This document shows, piece after piece, positions 10,128-21,327 of a stretch of DNA of 64,000 bases. The first letter of the stretch is position 1. Every line of letters starts with the position of its first letter. Position numbers and translations under genes: made by a program. The notes below the pieces were generated by a model. It was given only the letters and a program-made list of their open reading frames with translations, searched no databases and was not told the origin of the DNA. Source of the DNA: Arabidopsis thaliana (Eukaryota > Streptophyta > Magnoliopsida > Brassicales > Brassicaceae); contig NC_003070.9 of NCBI RefSeq assembly GCF_000001735.4, forward strand, positions 23,979,971 to 24,043,970, read 5' to 3'.

Positions 10128-11999
10128 CTTATGTGCCCATCAAAAGCCAACTTTTCTTTCCCCCTTTATAATAAGTTGGTTCAGGGTATGTTTTCTCTGA
10201 GTCATTAAGATGAATGTGAAACAAGAGACTCAGGCAAAGACTTCAACTAAGGATTTGATTGGTATTGTGCATTTCAGGGGTTTTTCTGTTTTGTCGTGCT
10301 GCATATTACTACTCTATTAGGATCAGTCTCTTCAAACCAACCGTCCAGAGTAACTGTCTTCTGCAAAACACAACCGTTACTTTACTCATTTTTCTGTCTC
10401 TCCTCAAAATGACAAACTTCCATCAATTGTCAGTTGTTTCACCTTACACTTGTCCGTTGATTTTTAATTATAACTCTGCATTTTTTTCTTACTACCTCAA
10501 GTCAATATAATACCCTGGTTTTAGGCATGCATGCCTTGGAAAATGAATCATAAACTCGTAAAAATTTTGGCCCTCACTTTCTTGTCTTTCTCTAATATAT
10601 TATTTATTACTATTAGTTTGCGTAGAAATCTTGATCACTTGAAATTCATAATTAATTTAGGCGTTAAAGATCTTCGATAATGGTTCAAGTATAATTTTCT
10701 TTGAAAATTTTTGAAGGTTGAATCTGACTAGGTATTTAACACGGAGACGTTTCATGTAAATCCATAGCTCATGAATCTCGTGGCTGTGCTTTGATCAACG
10801 AAACTCGTGCTTACTTATTTTAATGTGATTAATATTATTATAAATTAAAACCAAGATACGATCTTGTATTAAGACGTAAGGGATCTACACTTATACATCA
10901 CACTATCAAAAATTCAAAAACGTATCGATTAAAGAAATCATTTTTTAAAACTTTATAGGATATATCGCCCGCCACAAGTTATTCAAGTCTAATATATAGT
11001 CAACGTGTAAAACCACAAAGTTACAAACTTACAATAACATTCACTCGACCCGGTTGGATTTCTCTATATTTTTTTTTATGTATTGTTGTAACAAGAAGAC
11101 CAATACATGTTGTTGTGATCTATCAAGAGGATTTACCAAGTAGGCAAGTAAGTAACCAATGTTTCCAACAATTTTTCGTTCAAACCACAAAATCATAGAA
11201 ATAGTCCTTAAGATTGACTGATTTGAGTATGTATCTTGCTAATTCAGCTTGTGATATAGTAGCATAAGGAACGGGCGTTAATTATACCAACTTAAGCAAA
11301 AAAAAAAAGTATATTTATATGTAGATTCTTTTTATATAAAAAATAGCGTCGGTCAACAAATATTAGAATCTAACCATTCATGGAAGAAAAGAGTATGAAA
11401 CTGATTACAAAAGAGAGAATCAGGTAGCCACTCACAAAAATCCCAGACTGTATGGACCATAATAGCTTGAATATATGTAATAGTTCTCCAAAAGGCTACC
11501 AATAAAACTAATAAAATGATTGGTTAATAACAAGATAAAAATGGTAGCAATAGTGGCATGCCAAATAGAAAAAGGATGTGACCAACTCTCTCTTGGCAAG
11601 TTGGTGTCCAATTACACAACCTAACCCGTTTTATACATAAAGCAAAGATTCCAACATTGTCAAGGTCGTTCCAATTCCAAAGGTGGAGGAGTCTCTTTTC
11701 TTATTCCCATTAATCAAAAAGTTGTATATAATGTATATTCAACGTCTCTCACCCAACGATCATATTTTTTTTTAGTGTGGGATCCTTGGAAGAGACAACG
11801 CCTCCCAAGGTGGAGGAGTTTATTTATTCAAAACACTTCATCAATTTTGAGTTTATCTCTACGTCTCTTGTATCATTCATATTATATCCTGCAAAATTTG
11901 CTTAATTATTGATTCTTGGAGGTTGGACCACCTTTTTCTTTAATAGAGAGAAAAAAGAAATGAATTTTCGATCCATAAATCTTTCAAAATTTAAGACCA

Positions 12000-12082
12000 A
12001 TCATTGAAAATATTTATGATAGATTCACAAAATGTAGATCATTGAAAATATGTATAATAGATTCACAAAACGTAAATCATTG
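12000..12082. repeat. 38-bp tandem repeat, two copies plus a start of a third
   Basis: Two adjacent copies (12000-12037 and 12038-12075) begin ATCATTGAAAATAT and contain ATAGATTCACAAAA; they differ at a few bases. The next seven bases restart the unit. Confidence 0.8.
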
Positions 12083-12828
12083 TTTTGTAGACGAAACGTG
12101 GTCTCTATATAGTGAAATGATAGCAACTTTTCTCTCTTTTTTTCATGAGATGATTTTTTTTTCATATAAATACATTTGAATATGTATTCCATAACCTAAT
12201 GTATCTTTGCAAATTCTTCTACAATTAAAGGACATGATGCAAATTAAATAATCTGATAACTTACTAATTATATTCAATTTCTCTGTAAAGTAATATTCTA
12301 TCTTGATGAGAAAACTTCAAGATTATCCTTATATTGAATTTGACGTAAGATGATTTATAATTATGAGGAAAATTTTTAATACTAATTAGATGGATCATTC
12401 TGGACCTGCAAATAGGACACATGTATATAGAGTTGAAACATATTATAAATAAAAATAAAAATAGAAATTAGTGGAATTGTTAGTGGGTAGTAGTTGGATT
12501 TGGGTAAGATTACTTTATGATGAATTTCATATTGAGGCTTGAAGATCTTCTTCTCATCCATTGACGGATTGGATCCTCCAAGAACAGAGAGACCAATTAG
12601 CTTACTCTATTGTGCCATTCTCCACCGTATCTTTTGCTTCAACCACTTACAATTTTACAAAGGAAAATTAACTACAAGACAATTTACCTAAAGGTGGAAT
12701 TTAAGAATATTCTGAAAATATCACTTTAACTACGTGTTTGATGTATGAATCATATACAAATGATATATTATAAGAGGCTTTAAAAAAGGATCAAGTCTTT
12801 GTTATATTCCTTCGTTTAGAGTATAAGC

Positions 12829-12953
12829 GGTCCTAAATGCACTTGTAGCATTCATAACAATTATTGTAGCGCGGTATACAAGTATTACAGTTATTTACAT
12901 ACAAATAACTGTAAACGCTCTATGGAGTTGAGAAACTTGTATGTAATAAGACC
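12829..12953. mobile_element. Probable small foldback MITE, degenerate
   Basis: The segment begins GGTCCTAAATGCA and ends TGTAATAAGACC, imperfect inverted ends. At its centre is a perfect 12-bp inverted repeat, TTACAGTTATTT (12885-12896) and its complement (12903-12914), with a 6-bp loop. No clear target-site duplication is visible and there is no coding capacity, so the family is not assigned. Confidence 0.45.
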
Positions 12954-13529
12954 ATCATCCCTACAGTTGGGTTTATACATTTTGTAAATGAAAATTGGAT
13001 ACATCTTAGGTCCATGTAGATAAACCTGCACTTTTCAATAGAGTGTGTGACTAGGTCTGGGAGATAGAGTTTCCTTCACTTCTTATGATGATTATAAAAG
13101 TATAGGAGGGGGACCATATTTAAAATGTAAAGATTCGGAGGATAATACCATTAGAAAGTTGGACATCATTAGTAAATAGTGAGTGTTACCCAAAACAAGG
13201 CACTATCTATGCATTGTTTCTGCTTTTATATTACAGTTTTTCTTTATATATTTTGGACGATTATGGTTTGTATTCACATAAATTTCAATTATAATTTTGC
13301 TATATGATTCATCTTCCTCTATCATTCCTCTTAGTCAAATAGAGTTGGCTAACTAAACCTTTTATTTTAATCAAATTACTCCGTTTTAACTTGTTTTGGT
13401 GCCAATCAAAACCAAATTTTATACACTAATTATTTTTACTCGTTTTTTTTTACAAAAACATTAAGAATGATACAACATAAAAAAATGTTGTCTCCCTTTA
13501 TCCGCATTTGTTCCTCAAAGATGTAGCAC

Positions 13530-13537
13530 TATAAATA
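13530..13537 (+). promoter_or_regulatory. TATA box of the short-chain dehydrogenase gene
   Basis: TATAAATA lies 85 bp before the ATG at 13622, which allows a leader of roughly 60 bases. It is the best-formed TATA sequence just upstream. Confidence 0.65.
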
Positions 13538-13621
13538 GTCTCATCACCCTAAGACCAAAACCCCAACACTCAAACTCAACTGCTCTCCCATAACCGAAAC
13601 CGAGAGAAAATATAGAAAAAG

Positions 13622-15230
13622 ATGATTGAGACGGTTAAACACCTGATCGGCTCCGGTGGTCCCAGCGGATTCGGGTCAAGATCCACCGCCGATCATGTCA
13701 CTTGTAATTCTGATCTCCGTTCTCTAACTGCCATCATCACTGGTTAGTCATAAACTTAAAGTTACTTCTTCTTTTTCAACTTAACCGAGTCGCAAAATGA
13801 GTTTCCTAACTAATAGTCTCTCTGTTTCTTTTCTACTAGGCGCGACGTCGGGGATAGGAGCTGAGACGGCGCGTGTTCTTGCTAAGCGTGGCGCAAGACT
13901 TGTGCTTCCGGCTAGAAGCGTCAAAACCGCCGAGGAAACAAAGGCTCGTATACTGTCGGAGTTTCCTGATGCGGAGATCATCGTTATGCATCTTGATCTC
14001 AGCTCACTTACCTCTGTTCGTCGATTCGTGGACGATTTCGAATCTCTCAATCTCCCACTCAACATCCTCATGTAATTTAAACTCTATCTTCATAATCATA
14101 TAGCGAAAATGTTTTTATCTGATTTTTTCTAACCTTTTGTAAACTTTTTTGGTTTGTGTTTGTAACAGAAACAATGCTGGGAAATATGCGCATAAGCATG
14201 CCCTCTCTGAGGACGGTGTGGAGATGACCTTCGCTACTAATTATCTCGGTAATTAAGTTTTCATAAATCCATCATTGACTTATAATATATCATTCATTGA
14301 TTTATATGTTCTCTAATAGTAATTCATGGTGTGTTTAGGCCATTTTCTGCTGACTAAACTGCTGTTAAAGAAGATGATTGAAACGGCGGCACAAACCGGC
14401 GTGCAAGGCCGTATCGTCAACGTCACGTCCGTCGTCCATAGCTGGTTTTCCGGTGATATGTTGCAATATCTCGCCGATATCTCACGAAACAATAGGTAAT
14501 TTTTAATTAGTATAAGCTAGAAAATATCATTCCAATCATATAGCGAATAATTAATCATTGTTTAATAATAAGTACAACAAAAAGGTGATGCGACGACAAA
14601 AATAAACGCCGTCGTCCTCTCGTCTTTTTCCTTTATTTAAAATCATATTTTCAGAGAGAATAATAATAGTTTATACTTTGTGACTTGAGTTTGACCCACT
14701 AATTATAGCTTTAACTTTGCGTTTTACAGAAATTACGACGCGACTCGAGCCTACGCTCTCTCCAAGCTCGCCAACGTGCTCCACACTGTTGAGCTATCAC
14801 GGCTTCTCCATGTACGTTATTATACAAATTTAACTATTTGGTAGGAAGTAACAATTTATCTCCTCATTTCTAATAATAAACTACAATATATATGCAGAAA
14901 ATGGATGCGAATGTGACGGCCAATTGTGTTCATCCTGGTATCGTGAAAACCCGTCTCACAAGAGATCGAGAAGGCGTCGTCACTGATTTAGTGTTTTTCT
15001 TGACATCCAAGCTATTGAAGTCTGTTCCTCAGGCAGCAGCTACGACATGTTACGTGGCAACAAGTCCAAGATTGAGGAACGTGTGTGGCAAGTACTTCTC
15101 CGACTGCAACGAAGCTAGGTCATCTAAATCCGGGTCATGCAATCTCAAAGCTCAGAGACTCTGGACTGCTTCTGACTTGTTGGTTTCTCCACCTAATTCC
15201 ACTACCAATCTTTCTCATACCTCCTTTTAA
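13622..15230 (+). CDS. NAD(P)-binding short-chain dehydrogenase, retinol dehydrogenase/TIC32-like
   Basis: Exons are 13622-13742, 13840-14071, 14169-14248, 14339-14495, 14730-14811 and 14898-15230, giving 334 aa in phase. The Rossmann cofactor motif is present (ITGATSGIG, glycines 41, 45 and 47), then NNAG (119-122), the catalytic Ser in NVTS (about 175) and the YxxxK pair (Tyr205, Lys209, in RAYALSK). All catalytic residues of a classical or extended SDR are therefore intact. Arg55-type basic residues after the glycine motif (AKRG, then ARSVK) suggest NADP(H) preference, as in the TIC32/RDH group. The substrate is unknown. A short N-terminal stretch without a clear transit peptide leaves its location open. 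I take it to be At1g64590. Confidence 0.93.
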
Positions 15231-15590
15231 CCAACAAACCATCCTAGCTATTTTCTACGTGTAAATCTTAAGCCCTATATATAGTAATATAATTAGCTTT
15301 ATAATATATATAGTTATAGAAATATATACTATAGATGAAATGGGATGTGTGTGTGTAGTTGTGTTACGTGTGCATATAGCAAGCCTCCCTATATTTAATA
15401 TGTGGTTATGGTTTGACATTATTGCTAATATATATATATATATATATTACTTAGCTTGTAGGGTTTTGTAATCCTAGCTAGCTAGGTCCTTGTTATGTAA
15501 TATATACATATATCAATCAAAAACATCACAGAATTTCATAATCTTGATCTTGATACTCTTATAAAAATTTGTTTATTTCTGTTGATCACT
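15231..15590. other. 3' flank of dehydrogenase gene
   Basis: AT-rich, with a short TA microsatellite near 15430-15448. This is likely 3' UTR followed by spacer; nothing else is seen. Confidence 0.45.
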
Positions 15591-15965
15591 GAAATGAAAT
15601 CATATCCATCCACACAATCCAAATATGGTTCCTTTGCAATATTAGCAACCACTCTTCAAATGGGCCAATAATGCTAGTCACTGCTATAATAAAGGGCTTT
15701 TAGGCCCATTAAATAATCATTTGGTCTTTCAAAGGCCCATCACGCTAAGCCCTAGACCCTCCTCCAAAGAATGAAATGAAATCCTATCCACAAGCCTAAT
15801 TTGGTTCCTTTTCAAAATACATACCAAATTTCGATTTGTCAACAACTCGTCAAATGGATCTCGAATAATCACTAATCACTGCTATAATAAAGGCCTCATT
15901 AGGCCCATTATAGAAACATTTGGCTCTTTGAAAGGCCCATAACGCTAAGCCCTAGACCCTCCTCG
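15591..15965 (+). repeat. Tandem duplication in the promoter of the RSM22 gene
   Basis: Copy one (about 15591-15767) and copy two (about 15773-15965) both begin GAAATGAAATC, share CACTGCTATAATAAAGG and AGGCCCATTA, and end CGCTAAGCCCTAGACCCTCC. Each carries two or more GGCCCA/TGGGCC site II-type boxes, which are typical of promoters for ribosomal and mitochondrial protein genes. The second copy ends about 60 bp before the ATG at 16026. Confidence 0.85.
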
Positions 15966-16025
15966 GAGGCTAAAACCTCTCGGCTCCTCCTGCAACTTCC
16001 ATTTCAGTTCAAGCTCCGGCTGAAA

Positions 16026-18655
16026 ATGGCGAATGCCCAGAAAGTCTTCACTGTAGAAACCCTAAGATCTGCATCGAAACAGTGTCTCCGCTGCCTAGTC
16101 GTCCCCGTCCGTCTCCGCCGCGCTATTAAGAAATATCTCCGCGAGGAAGATGATCCTCACATTAGGAAGAAGGTGCGTCAGTTATCGGAATCATTCCAAG
16201 AGATCAAGGACACCAATCTTCAGTTACCTGAAACCACGGCCAAGAGTCTGGCTGATTCTATGAACTCGCTAGAGACCAAACGATGGAAGATACAAACCGT
16301 TTATGGAGATAGCGGTCTCCAATACAGAGACGGTGAGACTGCTGCTTACATTGCTTCTCGTATGCCTGCCGTCTTTTCCGTCTGCTATAGAGTCCTCATC
16401 GAGGTACTTTCTCATTGGTGATACCATTTGGGATAGTTGTGTAGAGAATTGAGCTTGAGATTTGTTAAATTCTTATATAGATTCGTCGAAGAGTACCAGG
16501 TTTTACGCCTACAAGAGTGCTGGATTTTGGTGCTGGCACTGGTTCAGGTTTCTGGTGAGGAGATAGATGTTTCCCTGTTATCTTTGGTAGTTTTATTTTG
16601 ATTATTGATTCGTTGTAACATCTTGCAGGGCGGTTAAAGAGGTTTGGCCTAAGTCTGTGGAGAAAGTAAATATAGTGGAACCATCTCAATCAATGCAGCG
16701 TGCAGGACGTAACTTAATCCAGGGTAATTTCACTTTGATAGTCTCTGGCTAAACACTTGAGTGTAGTGATTGATTCTGATCTTTGCCATTGTTGTGAATA
16801 TGATAGGCCTTAAGGATTTGCCTCTGATCCATGGGTATACTAGCCTGCTAGCTCTTAATAAAGAGATCAACAAAAAGTCTGAGAGGAAACATGATCTTGT
16901 CATCGCTGTGGGTTATCTCTTTTATCACTCGCATTAGCTATGATTCTTGTTTACAAGTTTGTTTTTTTACTGAGCATGTTTTCCAAAAAAAATTCTGTTG
17001 TGGTTAAGTCCTATGTGTTAGGGGAGATACCATCTCTGAAAGACAGGATTACTGTGGTTCGCCAGCTCTGGGACCTTACAGATGATCTCTTGGTATGTCT
17101 TTGAGTTTTTTCATCTTTCATTCTCCTCAATGACTTCTTTTTATACTAGAACGTGTACTTCTCCTCACATGTTATCTCTGTGTGCACTGTGCATTTTTTT
17201 ATCTGCTATATGCATTGAGCTTTATGAATTCCTTACATAAATTTTGATTGGACAGGTTTTGGTTGAACCAGGAACGCCACACGGTGCTAATATTATATCT
17301 CAGATGCGGTCCCATATACTGTGGATGGAGAAGAGGGTACTTTTCATTTGCTTACACATTTTCATGCTCAAATAATGATCTGTTTCTGTTTTCAGACGTT
17401 ATTTATTCCTCTTCTGCTTATTTTCAAAGTATTCATTTTGTCTTAGAAACTGCGTAAACTGGAAAAGAAAATGAAGAAAGATGGAAAGGAGGTGCTCGAT
17501 CTCAAATCTGGTGCGCATATTGTTGCTCCAGTAAGTATCAATATCCTTCCTGAAAAACTCTCATCCAGTTGTCAAACACTAGGTCATGAACTTGATGTAC
17601 AGATTTTATGAATATGATTACGTGAATGTATTGTAACACAAAGAAGGGGCTTGTAAATGCAGTGCCCTCATGATGGAAAGTGTCCGCTGGAAAACACTGG
17701 AAAGTACTGTCATTTTGTTCAGCGGTTGCAGAGAACTTCGTCTCAGCGTTCCTACAAGGTTCCTTACTTTTGCTTGGAGTTGTCTTCAGCAAATATATAT
17801 ACATTTTAGTCTGCTCTATGTTTGCTGATGATTCCAAACCCAAAACTTTACTTTTGTAGCGTACAAAGGGTGTCCCCCTACGTGGGTTTGAGGATGAGAA
17901 GTTTTGTTTTGTGGCTTTCAGGAGAGGTCAGCGCCCACGGTTCGTAGTTTTGTAATGATGAATGATTATTTTGATTACCTTTAGAGAAACGTTGTTAAGG
18001 ATAAAGTTAGGATTATGCCTTCAATTTAGGGAGTTGTGGCCTCTTGACGGTATGAAGTTGGAGACATTGAAGGAGAGACGCGCAAATAAGAAACCCGAGG
18101 ATCTTGAGATTGATTATGGTAAGTCCGTGACTAATCTATGAAAACCATGCGCATAAACTAGATTTTGACCCTTCTAAGCTTTGGGCCCATTTGATATGTG
18201 CAGAGGACTTTATCAAATCACAGGTGGTTGAAGTGCCTTACATTGATCCAAGAGCTTATGACTCCGACACCATGGATGAGAACGAGGAGGAACAAGAAGA
18301 CGGTGGAGGTACTGATGAGGATGAAGAAGACAAGATTGAAGAGGAAATAGAAGAGGAGAGTGAGAGGGCGAGTGTGGGAGGCGGATGGGGAAGAATCATA
18401 TTCCCTCCATTCCGCAAAGGGAAACAAGTGACGTTGGATATGTGTGTGCCAACCAAAGAAGATGGGTCCGAGGGAGCCTTTGAAAGGAGAGTGATAACAA
18501 AAAGCAAAAACCCGGATCTTCATTTGCAGGCCAAGAAATCCTTTTGGGGAGACTTATGGCCTCTCACGACTCAACAAGAAAATGGCAAAAAGAAGCAAGT
18601 AGATGCTGAGTGGTGTCGCCCAGACGAAGACCAGAAATGGAGTGGTTGGCCTTAG
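16026..18655 (+). CDS. RSM22/METTL17-type mitochondrial small-subunit assembly methyltransferase-like protein
   Basis: Exons are 16026-16403, 16481-16554, 16629-16723, 16807-16907, 17009-17092, 17256-17336, 17447-17530, 17663-17758, 17860-17939, 18030-18118 and 18204-18655; 537 aa. A SAM-binding glycine loop (VLDFGAGTGSG, about residues 139-149) heads a methyltransferase fold, continued by SYVLGEIPSLKDR and VEPGTPHG. A cysteine group, CPHDGKC at 300-306 with Cys315 and Cys347, matches the iron-sulfur ligand region described for RSM22/METTL17. An acidic patch (EENEEEQED type, about residues 400-430) precedes a basic C-terminus with GWGRIIFPPFRKGKQ. Known relatives bind the mitoribosomal small subunit during assembly, and catalysis is doubtful in some. 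The duplicated site II promoter fits a translation-factor gene. I take it to be At1g64600. Confidence 0.92.
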
Positions 18656-18949
18656 CCTTAGCATAAGATTCATAATCATCCATGTAAAAATCCTGAGTTG
18701 AAGTGTTAAAAAGACATTTCCATAGAGAGTAACAGAAGCATTGTAGTTACAATTACAGTAATTCTGGAAAATATTTTACACTTTGGGGCTTAGACCACAA
18801 AAACAAAATCGTACAATATATATCTTAGTATATTACCAACAAACAGTGCACAAGACATCTTTTAGATATCTGTGTAATGTGTATACATATGTTACTCTCT
18901 AAGTAAACAAATAAAAGAATCCTATCTAATAATAACTTGTGTATGTCTT

Positions 18950-21327
18950 TTAAACCCGAATTGGCAAACCATAGTTGTGGAATACTCTGATCCTTCCATC
19001 CCAAGTCGCTGTCACAATCACTAGCCCCCACAGGTGAGGCTGCCATGCGCTCCTCAAAAGCTTCAGCTTCCCTCTGTTGCTCATTGCAACATCTTCCAGC
19101 TTCTCTTCAGGCCACGTTGTTGATCCTTTCATTGGAGAGAAACAGTCCACTTTCGGTATCTTCATGTCCAAATCTGTGATACACTCGGACAGACCATCCC
19201 TCCTTCCTTGTCTGAGCCAAGGAATAGCCACAGATGCATTGTGCGAGAGAAATCCCTCGTAAGATCGAATGCTTTTCGGTGTTTCAGAATACGGCTTCTT
19301 GCTGGGTAATTGAGAGTAGCTCCAGACATTAATGTATGAATCCTCTGATGTTGAGATGATGTGTTTACCATCTGAAATGAATGAAGCAGATGTTGTGCGA
19401 AGGCTAGAAGCTGCAAGCGCAAAAGAAAGTTACAATCTTAATCTTAAACACAACAAATGCAATCATTCATCTGCAGTTATGAACAGATCCTAACCTTTCA
19501 GCTTGCAGATGACGTCTTCTCCGCATATGATGCGGATCTGTGAATCAGCAGAAGTCACCATTACTTTGTCCGAGTCACTGTCACTGGGAAGATATTGCAG
19601 ACCACTTATCCTTTTGCTTGCAACCTTCTTCTTCCCATGAACGTTGATCTCTTGGTCCATTTGCAGCTGATTCTCTGAAGTACACAATATGAAGAATAAT
19701 AAGCTCCAACCAACAATTGCATCAGTTAAGAATTTTTCATTAACCAATGATCTCAATATGTAAGCAGATCAACGTACCAAATATATGGTAGAAGCGGCAG
19801 TTCCCTGTCATAGAACCTATTACTGCACCCTGCAAAACTCTATAGTAAGCAGCTGATCATCAGACTAAAAGCAAACTAAGGTCTTTCAAAGTACCTTTGC
19901 ATCTGGACGATAGCACACAGCTGTTACAATGTCTCTTATATCTGTGTAGTCAACCACCCGACAACGAGTCACATCCCATATTCGAACTTTCCCATCGATG
20001 GATCCGCTTATGAAATAATTATCGTCCACAGGGTTAAATGCCACACAAGTCACTGTGTAAGAAGGAGAGGGAGAAAGTGTGAGTGAGTATTAAGTACACA
20101 GCAAAAAGGAAGAACAAAAGTACAGGCAATATACTGAAGAAGAAGCTCACCGAAATTGTTATGAGTGAAAGTTCTAAGACATTCATCACAACCTACTCTC
20201 CATAAACGAACAGTCTCGTCAACAGAAGATGACAAGAGATACTGCACCAAAGAGAGGTAAATGTAAGAGGATGGGCACAATCAGAGACTATATAAATGTA
20301 GGGAAGAGTTTGAAAAGATGTTTACCCCTTTCTCCGACCAGGAAAGATCCAAGATCTCACCTATATGTCCTTTGAACTCATGCAGAGGCTTCTCCGATAT
20401 ACTGAAGATGGTAGGAGGTAATACAACACAAGTTGAGTCTGATGACTTCCTTAAAAAACTTGACTTCTTTTCAGTTTTCTCATTGTTGATCTTCAGGGGC
20501 TCAATCTGAGAACGTTGATTCATCCCAAAGTAAACACCAGAATCAACCTCAGCTACTTCATACGTGTCTGTTCTCTCTTCCTCGGTGATACTCCAAACTC
20601 GTACAACACAGTCTTCCCCAGCGCTTGCAATGTATTTCCCATCAGGAGAAAACTTCATTGCTAAGATGGAGCCATCATGCGCTGAAAACTCTTGGTCAAT
20701 ACACATAGAGGAAAGCTCCTTAAACTGCTTTTTGTGTGTCTGCACTCGCGCAACTTGATGCAACTGCGTTCTCACTGATTCACAGTCCATAGACTCAAGA
20801 ACATGTGTCAAAACACCAAGCTTCTTTAACCAAGATTTAGCCCCTTTCTTGAGCAAATCATCTCTTTGACTAAATGGAGAGTTGTGAAAATCACCAAAGC
20901 TACCCGATTTACTAGAACTGGATTCACTCAATCCTCCAGGCATAGTACTAGTGCTACTACTGGCATCATTCCTAGCCAACAAAGTCTGATCATCTGTATC
21001 TGATGATGAAACAGAGGATACATCGAATCCAGAGGACGTAGTAGATTCATTCCTCACCAACAAATCAATCTCTTTCACACCAGAAGAGACGTTAACAACT
21101 TCAGACACAACGTTAGAGTCAGTATGGGATGGTTCAAGCTCATCTTCAGAGTCATCATCTGTGGCAGTCTTTTTGAAACTCAAGCCCATAGATTGTAAAA
21201 ACTTACGCCGTCGAGTGGAAACACTCTCCGGAGTACTGGTCCAGAGATGTAAACCAAAGTCGTCGGAAACAACTTCAGGGGCATCAAAGAAGCGATCTTC
21301 ATCTTCTTCATCACCAGGAGTACCCAT
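18950..21327 (-). CDS. WD40-repeat protein, WDR44-like
   Basis: Exons on the minus strand, in transcription order: 21327-20326, 20241-20151, 20052-19895, 19829-19778, 19674-19495 and 19410-18950; 647 aa, in phase. I chose the ATG at 21327 ([19 protein letters not shown]); the in-frame stretch above it is poorly supported. The N-terminal third is acidic and Ser-rich with an FFDA-type motif. WD40 blades start at about residue 220 ([19 protein letters not shown] ending VVRVWSI) and continue with [32 protein letters not shown] and DSYINVWSY, ending [15 protein letters not shown]. About six or seven blades make one propeller. The layout matches WDR44/rabphilin-11-like proteins; the plant role is unknown to me. 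It converges with RSM22 (294 bp apart). I take it to be At1g64610. Confidence 0.92.

Larger units (their letters stand above)
10128..13621. other. Long intergenic region upstream of DVL and SDR genes
   Basis: About 3.5 kb of AT-rich sequence upstream of both the minus-strand DVL gene and the plus-strand dehydrogenase gene. It contains a 38-bp tandem repeat near 12000, a short foldback element at 12829-12953 and the dehydrogenase TATA box at 13530. A GGTGGAGGAGT word occurs near 11683 and again near 11810. I see no further gene. Confidence 0.5.
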
